Shown piece after piece: positions 1-8,576 of a DNA stretch of 46,248 bases. How positions within the stretch are numbered: position 1 is the stretch's first letter; the number at the start of each line of letters is the position of its first letter. The position numbers and the translations under genes were made by a program. The notes under the pieces were generated by a model. It was not told the DNA's origin. It worked only from the letters and a program-made list of their open reading frames with translations, and searched no databases. The stretch spans positions 1 to 46,248 of the forward strand of contig JAQTQQ010000010.1 in NCBI GenBank assembly GCA_028712175.1, in the 5' to 3' direction. The DNA comes from Candidatus Omnitrophota bacterium (GTDB lineage Bacteria; Omnitrophota; Gorgyraeia; Gygaellales; Profunditerraquicolaceae).

Positions 1-875
1 CCCCGGCTATCCAAATTCAAGGTATCACTATTAGTAGTATTTCCCGATTTATCCTTAGGGAAGATTTCGCTAAGCGCATCCCAGCTGCCAAGATCCGTCC
101 AGTAAAAGTCAGATGGGATAAGCGCAATCCGCTTAGAATGCTCCATAATCCCGTAATCGACGGAAATCGCCTCGATCTTCGGCCACGCCCTAGGAATGTC
201 ATCCGCCGAATTAATCAGGCATAAGTTAAGATATAATTTAGGCAGATATTTCTTAACCTCCTCTAAAAAAACCGAGGCCTTCCAGATAAACATCCCGCTG
301 TTCCAGAAAAACTTTTTATCCCTAAAATATTTCTTTGCCGTTTCTAAATCCGGCTTCTCCAAGAATTTATCAACCAGCATGCATCCTTTTTTCTTCTTTC
401 CTGCCTTTATATACCCATACCCCGTAGAGGCCCCAAGCGGTTTAATCCCTATCGTAACCAGAAAATTATCTTTAGCGTAAGATACCGCCTTTTTTAACGT
501 CTTTTTAAAATTTCGCACATTTTTAATATAATGATCCGAAGGCAATACTAAAAGCACGGCATTTTTATCAACACGGCCAATCAACTTCGCGCAAAGTCCA
601 ATCGCTGGCGCGGTATTTTTACCTTTGGGCTCAAGGATTATATTCTCATCAGGTATTCCGAATTTCGCCACCTGCGCCTTAACCTCGTAAAAATAAATAT
701 TATTCGTAACAATGTATACCCGTTCTTTATCCACCACCCCTTTTAAGCGCTGGATAGTTGCCTCAAGCAGGCTGGTCTCCCCGATTATCTTCATAAACTG
801 CTTCGGCTCAAGCTCCCTTGAAAACGGCCAGAACCTGCTACCTACGCCACCTGCTAAAATTACGGCATAATTCAT
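1..875 (-). CDS. manC: Mannose-1-phosphate guanylyltransferase (GDP-mannose pyrophosphorylase), 3' end cut by the left edge of the window
   Basis: Manual translation from the minus-strand ATG at 875: MNYAVILAGGVGSRFWPFSRELEPKQFMKIIGETSLLEATIQRL...LEPKGKNTAPAIGLCAKLIG...LPSDHYIKN...FLEKPDLETAKKYF...FFWNSGMFIWK...DLGSWDAL. Typical ManC motifs. Missing from the ORF track because no stop codon lies inside the window. Confidence 0.93.
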   Translation of the reverse strand, partial: MNYAVILAGGVGSRFWPFSRELEPKQFMKIIGETSLLEATIQRLKGVVDKERVYIVTNNIYFYEVKAQVAKFGIPDENIILEPKGKNTAPAIGLCAKLIGRVDKNAVLLVLPSDHYIKNVRNFKKTLKKAVSYAKDNFLVTIGIKPLGASTGYGYIKAGKKKKGCMLVDKFLEKPDLETAKKYFRDKKFFWNSGMFIWKASVFLEEVKKYLPKLYLNLCLINSADDIPRAWPKIEAISVDYGIMEHSKRIALIPSDFYWTDLGSWDALSEIFPKDKSGNTTNSDTLNLDSR

Positions 876-1781
876 TTAGGAAATTACCTCCTTAACTTTA
901 TTGAAAACTTCATTCACGCCTATATTATTTAAATTTGATTTTTCAATTACGATATGGCCTTTACCCCAAGGGCCCCAACGCCGCGCGGTCTTACCCGGTA
1001 AATCATTCCTAAATAGCGCTATGACTGGCGTCCCCACAGCCGCAGCCAAATGCACCGGACCGCTGTCAGATGAGACAAGCAAAGAGCAGCGTTTTAATAA
1101 CGCGGCTAATTCCGGTAAATTTGTTTTATTGGTCATATCTATAACATTTCCGCCCATATTTAAAGTATTAAGCGATAATCCGACCAGGACAACATCTGCT
1201 TTAAGTTCATCCTTAATGCGCCCTGCCAGCTCCTGAAACTTATCAAGCGGCCACTGCTTAACCGGATCGCTTGTAAACGGATGAATTGCTATTATTTTCT
1301 TGCCAATAAACTCCGGAAAAAAGCTTTCACTCACTCTAAGCGAAATTGATTTATCCTGCGTATGCGCATCGGCCAAACCAACCAACTCTAAATTACATTC
1401 TACCTCGTGCCTATTTCCCAAATATTTTGTGTCCTTTATTTTTTTGGTCAATAAGAATCCCCATTTTCTATCGTACCCCACACGCACGGAAATTGCGGCG
1501 AGAAAACATTTTAAATGGGCTTCCTTGCTCGGGTTTAAAACAACGCATAGATCAAAGTTATATTTTCTTAAATTCTTTTTAACTTCATCCCAAATCACTG
1601 CTTCATCAACATACTCAAGCATAACAGCCAAGTCATAAACTACAGGGCTGACCGCCAGAACAAGGCGTGCTTTCGGATACGCCTCTTTCAACGCCCGCAA
1701 AGCAGGAAGATTAAGCAGAAACTCTCCGAAACGGTCGGAACGGATAACTAATATATTCTTAATTTGCGCTTTTTGCTTCAT
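876..1781 (-). CDS. Glycosyltransferase family 9 (heptosyltransferase-like)
   Basis: ORF 876-1802; N-terminus NILVIRSDRFGEFLLNLPALRALKEAYP and C-terminal SSDSGPVHLAAAVGTPVIALF are GT9 signatures. Start taken at the internal Met (MKQKAQIKNILVIRSDR). Confidence 0.9.
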   Translation of the reverse strand: MKQKAQIKNILVIRSDRFGEFLLNLPALRALKEAYPKARLVLAVSPVVYDLAVMLEYVDEAVIWDEVKKNLRKYNFDLCVVLNPSKEAHLKCFLAAISVRVGYDRKWGFLLTKKIKDTKYLGNRHEVECNLELVGLADAHTQDKSISLRVSESFFPEFIGKKIIAIHPFTSDPVKQWPLDKFQELAGRIKDELKADVVLVGLSLNTLNMGGNVIDMTNKTNLPELAALLKRCSLLVSSDSGPVHLAAAVGTPVIALFRNDLPGKTARRWGPWGKGHIVIEKSNLNNIGVNEVFNKVKEVIS

Positions 1782-2991
1782 TAGTAAATTTATTAAGGGC
1801 AAGCGAAAAACCGATCAGATACCAGAATATCATGCTGACCCGGGAGTAATAAAGGCTGGTCTCGGTAAGCCCATTGATTAAAAAAGCAATAAGGCAGGCG
1901 ATTAAACACATAGCCACCGTTTTTAAATAATCATCATTCAGCTTGCCTAATGCTCTTGCTGCCTGCTTAAAGACAACAAATAAAAATCCGAGAAAAGCAA
2001 ATAATCCTAATAACCCGGTCTCACCTGCCATATGCAGATATATATTGTGAGCGTAAATCGTATCGGGCGTATGCGCGTATTCCTCGGCGCTTTGCAGCTT
2101 ATATTTCCCGTAATTTTTAGAGAAAGTGTTTAAACCTACTCCAATAAAAGGGTGATGCCTGATCATGTTTATAGTATTGTTATAGATACTTATCCTGTCC
2201 TGGTTGCACATAAATACCAGCGGATTATAATTCACCTGTTTAGCCCATTCTTTTATATTTTTAGGCATTACAAAAGGAAAAATTATAAGAACAGCGATAA
2301 GCGCCGTGGTTAAAATCTTTCTTCTTTTGGCGATACTTAAAAAAAGCACGGCCAGATAAACCCCTAAGCCGGAACCCCTTGATAGAGTTAAATATATCCC
2401 AATAAATGCCAGAACGCTTAAGAAAAACATTAAAATTTTTTTTCTTCCGGAGAAATAAAAGAAAGTAAGCCCGAAGATAACCGGGGTCAAAGCCGACATA
2501 TAAACCCCAAAAACATTCGGATTAGGAAATGAAGCCGTAGGCCTGATCATTCCGATAGCCGATTGCAAGACATTATGGCGCACAAAATCATAGCCAAAAA
2601 TAACCTGCCAGAGCGCATCGACAGACATTAAAGTTACGCCGGCACAAATAGAAATAATTATTCTTTGAACGTGCCTCTTATCTTTAATTTCCTGGCTGCA
2701 TACAAGCAGGATTAAAAATGCTTTCAATAATTTTGATACCCCGCCAAAGCTTGAATTAAAGCTGACGGAATTGGCAACCGAGGCCAGCGAAAACAGAAAG
2801 AATAAAGAAAAAAATACTAAAGTCAGGCGGTCTATAGAAAAAGGCTGTCTGGTGATTAATTTCTTGATTACAAAAAAAGCGCCAAAAATACCGATAAATG
2901 TGTTGGCTAATCCCGGTGCGATAGCTACAGAAAAAGGCATTATTACAATTGACCAATAAATAACAGCATCCAAAATTGATAAGATTTTCAT
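1759..2991 (-). CDS. O-antigen ligase/polymerase family (Wzy_C/WaaL-like) membrane protein
   Basis: Multi-TM ORF with TLSRGSGLGVYLAV and PFIGVGLNTFSKNYGKY...AHNIYLHMAGETGLLGLFAFLGFL, characteristic of the Wzy_C domain. Confidence 0.88.
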   Translation of the reverse strand: MKILSILDAVIYWSIVIMPFSVAIAPGLANTFIGIFGAFFVIKKLITRQPFSIDRLTLVFFSLFFLFSLASVANSVSFNSSFGGVSKLLKAFLILLVCSQEIKDKRHVQRIIISICAGVTLMSVDALWQVIFGYDFVRHNVLQSAIGMIRPTASFPNPNVFGVYMSALTPVIFGLTFFYFSGRKKILMFFLSVLAFIGIYLTLSRGSGLGVYLAVLFLSIAKRRKILTTALIAVLIIFPFVMPKNIKEWAKQVNYNPLVFMCNQDRISIYNNTINMIRHHPFIGVGLNTFSKNYGKYKLQSAEEYAHTPDTIYAHNIYLHMAGETGLLGLFAFLGFLFVVFKQAARALGKLNDDYLKTVAMCLIACLIAFLINGLTETSLYYSRVSMIFWYLIGFSLALNKFTNEAKSAN

Positions 2992-2993
2992 GG

Positions 2994-3671
2994 CTACCCC
3001 CTAAATCTGTATTTTAACATGGCAAAAACTGCCGCAAAAGCATCATCTACCCTGATTTTCTTTCCTTCTTGGTAAGAACGCGGATGATAAGAGGCGTGGA
3101 CTTCTGAAATTCTTAAGCCCCTTCTTAAAGCCTTGCAGATAATCTCTACATCAATATCAAAACCGCATGCAGCAAGCCCCAGAGAATTAAATATTGCTCT
3201 GCGGGCAAGCTTATAACAAGTAGCGTAATCATTTAATTTCGCGCCGAAAAGAAAATTCAGGGTAGAGGTAAGAAATCTGTTGCCCATTCTGTGCGCTAAT
3301 AGGCCGTGATACCCTTTAAAAAAACGCGCGCCCAAAACCAAATCAGCTTTAGTGTTTTTTATTGCCTCAAGTAACAATAAGTAATCATTGGGGTCATATT
3401 CCAGGTCAGCATCCTGCGCTATAATATACTCCCCCGAGGCATTACTTAATCCCGTTAAAAATGAGGCTCCTTTACCGCGGTTAGTGCTGTGGTAAATGAT
3501 TTTTAAGTTGGGATAATGCATCTGGCTTAATATTTGATGCGTGCCGTCCGTTGAGCTATTATCAACGATAATTATCTCTTTATCGATGTTTACTGCTTGT
3601 ATCTTATCAATTATCTGTTTTATAGTTTTCTCTTCGTTATAAACCGGCACAATTACTGATATAAGAGGCAT
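2994..3671 (-). CDS. Glycosyltransferase family 2 (dolichol-phosphate mannosyltransferase-like)
   Basis: ISVIVPVYNEEKTIKQII...IIIVDNSSTDGTHQIL...NRGKGASFLTGL...YIIAQDADLEYDPNDY. Confidence 0.92.
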   Translation of the reverse strand: MPLISVIVPVYNEEKTIKQIIDKIQAVNIDKEIIIVDNSSTDGTHQILSQMHYPNLKIIYHSTNRGKGASFLTGLSNASGEYIIAQDADLEYDPNDYLLLLEAIKNTKADLVLGARFFKGYHGLLAHRMGNRFLTSTLNFLFGAKLNDYATCYKLARRAIFNSLGLAACGFDIDVEIICKALRRGLRISEVHASYHPRSYQEGKKIRVDDAFAAVFAMLKYRFRG

Positions 3672-3700
3672 GAGCTATTATTTACCTTTCTAAAAATAAA

Positions 3701-4672
3701 TTAAAAGTAATCTTTATACCATTTATAGGTTGCTTCCAGGCCTTTTTCAAGCGAATACTTAGGCCTCCACCCTAAAATCCTATCAGCCTTGGCACTGGAA
3801 AGGTATTGCCTATCAATCTCCCCTTTTATTTTTCCTTTACTCAGTATCCGGGGGTTCAATCCTGTTTTTCCCGCAATCTTAAGGATCAATCCTACAAGCT
3901 TAATTACACTTATGGGCTTACCTGTCCCGAAGTTAAAAGCCTCACCAAACTCAATTTTCTTCTTCAATAAACTTTCGGCCAAAACAAAATACGCATCTAC
4001 AATATCCCCGACAAAGGTATAATCCCTTAAAGGCGCGCCATTACTTCTTACAATCGGGTCTTTGCCTCTAATAGCCGAACGGAAAGTATCGGGTATAATT
4101 CTTGAGAAATTAAGATCAGCCGGTCCGTAAATATTAGCGCACCTTGTAACCGCAATCGGCAGCTTGTATGTATGGGCATATGTCCTGCTAAGAATATCAG
4201 CGCAAGACTTGGAAGCATCATAAGGATGCAAAGCGATCAAAGGAGCTCTTTCCTTATAAGGAAGCCTCTTATGCTCTCCATATGCTTTATCGCTTGAAGC
4301 TACAACCATGGCTTTAATCCCATAGACCCTGGCCGCATCTAATATATTCCATGTGCCTTCTATATTGGTTTTAAACGTGCCAATAGGAGAATCATTTGCT
4401 ATGCCTACAATAGCTTGGGCTGCGATATGAAAACAAACATCAATCTTGTTATTTCTAAATATGGAACTGATAAGCCTGCTATCTGATAAATCGCCCCTGT
4501 AAATCTTACATCTTCGGCTTAGCCCATCGATCTCAAACAAGGAACGTTGTATATCTTCTTTGAGTAAAACAATCACCTTAGCTTTATAAGAGAGAGATCT
4601 TTTTACGACATGGGAACCTAAAAATCCGTTTGCCCCCGTAATAAAAATCACTTTATTTTTCCAAATACTCAT
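3701..4672 (-). CDS. rfbG: NAD-dependent sugar epimerase/dehydratase, CDP-glucose 4,6-dehydratase (RfbG)-like
   Basis: VIFITGANGFLGSHVVKRSL, ASSDKAYGEH...HPYDASKSCADILSRTY, FNFGTGKPISV. Partner RfbF-like gene lies immediately upstream with a TAATG overlap. Start placed at MSIWKNKV (ATG 4672-4670) rather than the ORF-track start 4714. Confidence 0.72.
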   Translation of the reverse strand: MSIWKNKVIFITGANGFLGSHVVKRSLSYKAKVIVLLKEDIQRSLFEIDGLSRRCKIYRGDLSDSRLISSIFRNNKIDVCFHIAAQAIVGIANDSPIGTFKTNIEGTWNILDAARVYGIKAMVVASSDKAYGEHKRLPYKERAPLIALHPYDASKSCADILSRTYAHTYKLPIAVTRCANIYGPADLNFSRIIPDTFRSAIRGKDPIVRSNGAPLRDYTFVGDIVDAYFVLAESLLKKKIEFGEAFNFGTGKPISVIKLVGLILKIAGKTGLNPRILSKGKIKGEIDRQYLSSAKADRILGWRPKYSLEKGLEATYKWYKDYF

Positions 4673-5379
4673 TATTCCTCCCAGATTTTCCAGGCAGCCT
4701 TTCGCTCTTTCCAAAGCTCATTTAATTCAAGGTTGTCCTTATAAGTATCCATGCATCTCCAAAAACCTAAATGCTTAAAAGCATTGAGTTTTTTATCTAT
4801 TAACAACCGTTTAAAACTATCTTTTTCCAGTATATCATTTCCTTTAAGATAACCAAAAATATTCCTATTAAAGACAAAAAAGCCGCCGTTTATCCAATGG
4901 TCTAAAATAGGCTTTTCCTCAAAATGCGTAATAGACTGTGTATGTGGATCTACTCCCACTATACCAAACTGGGAAAAAGGCTTAACCACCGTAATAGTCG
5001 CGCTCTTTTTATGCTTCCTGTGGAAATTGACAAGCTTTGATAAATTAATATCGGCCAAGCCGTCTCCGTAAGTAGCAAGGAAATGATCCTCGTTTATATG
5101 CTCTTCGATTTTCTTTAACCTGCCGCCGGTGTTGGTATTCTCTCCGGTCTCAACGAACGTAATCTTCCATTGTTTTACTTTTTCAAAATACTCCCTGATA
5201 TTCTTGCCCTTATACCCTAAACAAAGGATAAAATCATTAAATCCATAATGAGAATAAATACTCATTATATGCCAAAGAATAGGCCTCCCCCCTATCGGAA
5301 ACAGCCCCTTGGGAAGGTCGTCATTGCCCATCCGGGTTCCTTTGCCTCCGCACAATATTACCGTTTTAATTATTCCCAT
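4672..5379 (-). CDS. rfbF: Nucleotidyltransferase, glucose-1-phosphate cytidylyltransferase (RfbF)-like
   Basis: TVILCGGKGTRMGN...IGGRPILWHIMSIYSHYGFNDFILCLGYKGKNIREYF...TGGRLKKI...ATYGDGLADI...INGGFFVFN...GFWRCMDTYKDNLELNELW. Close in layout to RfbF, including the GGRPILWHIM and GFWxxMDT motifs. Confidence 0.8.
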   Translation of the reverse strand: MGIIKTVILCGGKGTRMGNDDLPKGLFPIGGRPILWHIMSIYSHYGFNDFILCLGYKGKNIREYFEKVKQWKITFVETGENTNTGGRLKKIEEHINEDHFLATYGDGLADINLSKLVNFHRKHKKSATITVVKPFSQFGIVGVDPHTQSITHFEEKPILDHWINGGFFVFNRNIFGYLKGNDILEKDSFKRLLIDKKLNAFKHLGFWRCMDTYKDNLELNELWKERKAAWKIWEE

Positions 5380-5382
5380 TTT

Positions 5383-6414
5383 CTATTTTATAGCTAAAAG
5401 CTTCCAGCTCTTTGGCCGGAATAACAATCTCGGTAAAATCAAAAAAAACATTATAAAATTCTCTATTCTTCTATGTTTCATAAAAAAATAGGCAAGCCTT
5501 ACTTTAAAAGTAAACTTTGCTCCCCTATTTTTATACTTCATTATATAATCATCCGCTAAAGATGTGAATACGGCTTTAACCCTCCTGAAACCTCCGAGGC
5601 GAGCGCCCCTAATCCACTCCAATATGTTATAAGCAGTATCTCCAAAACCCTTCTCCTCCATTTTCTTATAAACTGGATGCACCTTTTCTAAAACACCTTT
5701 AGCGGCTTCGTTGATCAAAACCAACCGGCCTTCCGGCCTTAAAACCCGCCTGATCTCGGCAAACACATCCTTTAAGTTTTTACTATGATGAAGTACTGCT
5801 GAACCGAATACTACGTCAAAAGAGTTGTCCATAAAAGGCATGCGGTGCATATCGGAGAATAATCTTTCAAAATATGCCTGCTTTACATAAAGATCGGACA
5901 CCTTTAAATAATTACTTATATCCAAAGCTGCTACGCTGCACCCTTTTTGCGCAAATTTAAAAGAAGCATAGGAAAAACAGGCACCTATCTCCAATACCCT
6001 CTCACCCTTGCGCAAATTCAGGCCGTCCATAGCCGAATAAAATCTTCCTGAAGCCTCGGCTGTACTCTGAAAGCTGCCTCCGGGCTTAAAAAAATACGAC
6101 CCGTCACCCTCGGGAAAAACAAGGAACTTATCTTTAAACTTCTCTATTGTCTGGTTTGTTATCCTGTATTTATTACCGGTTTCATCAGTAATATAATCAT
6201 CCTCATCCATCGCCCTTCTTTCGCGCAGGACACCTTCATTCGGATTCCGCAGGAAATCAATTATGCCGCCTTCGATCTTATATTCTGACCGGCAGCTGCC
6301 GCAGGCTATTTTCCCCGTTCTTACCTCAATCTGGTCAGAGATGCCTTCTTTTACCGATAATGAATTGGCCCTGCAATTAGGGCAGAGCAGAATACTTAAA
6401 ATTTCCTGTTTCAT
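5383..6414 (-). CDS. Class I SAM-dependent methyltransferase with N-terminal Trm112-like zinc ribbon
   Basis: ILLCPNCRANSL...IACGSCRSEYKIEGGIIDFL (CxxC...CxxC), RVLEIGACFSYASFKFA, MPFMDNSFDVVFGSAVLHHSKNLKDVFAEIRRVLRPEGRLVLI. Confidence 0.88.
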   Translation of the reverse strand: MKQEILSILLCPNCRANSLSVKEGISDQIEVRTGKIACGSCRSEYKIEGGIIDFLRNPNEGVLRERRAMDEDDYITDETGNKYRITNQTIEKFKDKFLVFPEGDGSYFFKPGGSFQSTAEASGRFYSAMDGLNLRKGERVLEIGACFSYASFKFAQKGCSVAALDISNYLKVSDLYVKQAYFERLFSDMHRMPFMDNSFDVVFGSAVLHHSKNLKDVFAEIRRVLRPEGRLVLINEAAKGVLEKVHPVYKKMEEKGFGDTAYNILEWIRGARLGGFRRVKAVFTSLADDYIMKYKNRGAKFTFKVRLAYFFMKHRRIENFIMFFLILPRLLFRPKSWKLLAIK

Positions 6415-6442
6415 TAACCAGCCTTTCGTCTTAGGAGAAATT

Positions 6443-7840
6443 TTAATACCTATTGCGCAGCATATTTATGAATCTTATTATTTTCCTAATATTTTTATGG
6501 AAACCATTAACAAACTTCGGCCTGTTATCCCTGTTATCAGGCAACGCATAATCCCAGAAATATTTATAATTAAACGGCAGCCTTATGCCGCTATTATTAA
6601 TTGCTTTTCGCCATCTGTTCAAAGTCGCCGTGTTGTGCTCTTTAGTGTAATAGTATACGGAATCTGTCCTTACCCAAATCTTTTCATTATACTCCCTAGC
6701 CTTAATCATGTCGCGGTAGATCTTTGTTCCCGGTAAGATATACAGCATCGAAGCACCCGGGCCATGGGTTGATTTTATATTTTCATTTAAATAATTTACC
6801 GATTCCTTTATTGTATCTTCAGACTCTCCCGGAGCACCAACACAGAAAAATGCCCCCGTTGACATTCTATCCGCGTATTTAGCACAGATATCAAAGGCAT
6901 TCTTTACCTCTTCTTTTGTGATTTTCTTTTCAATGACTTTAAGCATTTTATCCGAAAGGCTTTCTACTCCCCATGTTATATGCTTGCAGCCTGACTCAAC
7001 TAACCTGGCGACCATCTCTTCGTTAACCGGCCTAACCCGGCATGAAATCGCATACTCTATGTTTTTTCTTTTAAGGATCTCAGCCAGCTTAATAGTCCTG
7101 TCTATGCCTAAATTAAAGGTGTCATCATAGAAAAATATCCTTTTTGCACCCATGCTTTTTATATAATCCACCTCCTCCCCCACTCTTTCCGGGGAATTCA
7201 TCCTGACATTCTGGCCCCAGAACGAAGAAGTTGAACAAAAAGAACAATTAACCGGGCACCCCCTTGAGGTAATAAGATAGGCAAACTCGCTGCTCTTTAT
7301 CTTTTCGGAGGCATAAGAATAATCCGGTATCGGTAAATCGTCGAGATTAGATATTTTCTCCATAACAGGGTTGGATTTAATTCCTGTTTTGCCATCTTTA
7401 TAAACCAGCCCGCTGATATTCTTATAATCCTGCCCGGACCCTATTGCAGCGCACAATTTATAAAGCGAAGCTTCTCCCTCCGACTGAATAATAAAATCGA
7501 TATAATCATAGAAATATTCAAAAACCTGACTGAACAAGGTTGACGGATGCACCCCTCCCAAAACAACCACGGTGTCCTTGCTGATCTTTTTTATGCCTTT
7601 AATAATTTTATAAGCGCCCCAACGGTTAAATGAATTAAATGATACGCCTATTAAATCGGGCCTAGTTTGCTTGATAGAGCTAAAAAAATCTCTAAGGCTG
7701 CGGTTAAACTGGCAGCCGTTATAATCATAGATATCTACCCTATGGCTCCTTTTTAAAGAAGCGGAAATATAACCTAAACCCAAGGGGTAACCTTTAAGAT
7801 TTAATTCCTGCGATGGAGGATAAACCAATGCTACTTTCAA
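6443..7840 (-). CDS. Radical SAM protein with B12-binding-like N-terminal domain
   Basis: SRGCPVNCSFCSTSSFWG (CxxxCxxC), N-terminal PLGLGYISASLKRSHRVDIYDYNG...VVLGGVHPSTLF, FFYDDTFNLG, and RPVNEEMVARLVESGCKHITWGVES as in BchE-type radical SAM proteins. Confidence 0.9.
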   Translation of the reverse strand: MKVALVYPPSQELNLKGYPLGLGYISASLKRSHRVDIYDYNGCQFNRSLRDFFSSIKQTRPDLIGVSFNSFNRWGAYKIIKGIKKISKDTVVVLGGVHPSTLFSQVFEYFYDYIDFIIQSEGEASLYKLCAAIGSGQDYKNISGLVYKDGKTGIKSNPVMEKISNLDDLPIPDYSYASEKIKSSEFAYLITSRGCPVNCSFCSTSSFWGQNVRMNSPERVGEEVDYIKSMGAKRIFFYDDTFNLGIDRTIKLAEILKRKNIEYAISCRVRPVNEEMVARLVESGCKHITWGVESLSDKMLKVIEKKITKEEVKNAFDICAKYADRMSTGAFFCVGAPGESEDTIKESVNYLNENIKSTHGPGASMLYILPGTKIYRDMIKAREYNEKIWVRTDSVYYYTKEHNTATLNRWRKAINNSGIRLPFNYKYFWDYALPDNRDNRPKFVNGFHKNIRKIIRFINMLRNRY

Positions 7841-7858
7841 TTAAACCAGCATCCTTTC

Positions 7859-8575
7859 TTATCTGCGGCAAACGGCAATAAAATCCAGGCAATTATCCAA
7901 ATTCTTCTCTGACCAAAGAAAATAACTGCAGTTTGCCTGAGCAAAAAATCTTTTTACCGGATCCAGCCTAGCCGGCAGTAAATTAAATAAACCTATTTTC
8001 TTAAGCCGGCGGTTAATCTTTAAAGCAACCCCTCTTTTTAAACCGAAGATCTCAACCCGTTTAAAATACTTCTCAAGCATTTCCTTAAATTCATCAATCA
8101 GATACTCTTTAACATGGAATTTATTATATGGCACCTTACTGCCAGGAGAAGCATCTTTGATGTTACAGGTAGAGCATATAAAAATACCCTCATCCTTTAA
8201 TAAGCTTGAAATATCCTCAAGGAGCTTTTCTGTATCGCTAATATGTTCGATATTCTGAAAGGAACAAATAACATCAAATTTCCTGTTTAGGCTGCTTAAG
8301 TTTGCAATATCTAAAATACTAAATTTAAGACCCGGCTTACTATATTTATCTCTGGCATAATTAATAACCGCCGGATCATAATCAATCCCGGTAACTTCCT
8401 TAGCAAAGCCGGCAAGAAAATCAGAACCGTACCCCTCCCCGCAGCCGATATCTAAAACACTTTTACCCTGGACAAATTCTTTGGCAAATTTATAGGCACA
8501 GAAATGACGGGCAATCATCAAGGGGGTTTCCTTTTCTAAAAGTATCCTTTCTCCGGTGTTATCAATCTCGATCAT
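7859..8575 (-). CDS. Class I SAM-dependent methyltransferase
   Basis: KSVLDIGCGEGYGSDFLAGFAKEVTGIDYDPAVINYAR...FDVICSFQNIEHISDTEKLLEDISSLLKDEGIFICST. Confidence 0.9.
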   Translation of the reverse strand: MIEIDNTGERILLEKETPLMIARHFCAYKFAKEFVQGKSVLDIGCGEGYGSDFLAGFAKEVTGIDYDPAVINYARDKYSKPGLKFSILDIANLSSLNRKFDVICSFQNIEHISDTEKLLEDISSLLKDEGIFICSTCNIKDASPGSKVPYNKFHVKEYLIDEFKEMLEKYFKRVEIFGLKRGVALKINRRLKKIGLFNLLPARLDPVKRFFAQANCSYFLWSEKNLDNCLDFIAVCRR

Positions 8576-8576
8576 T

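Noticed and set aside
6263-6736. 157-aa plus-strand ORF
   Set aside because: Antisense to the ends of the MT and radical SAM genes; no recognisable motif.
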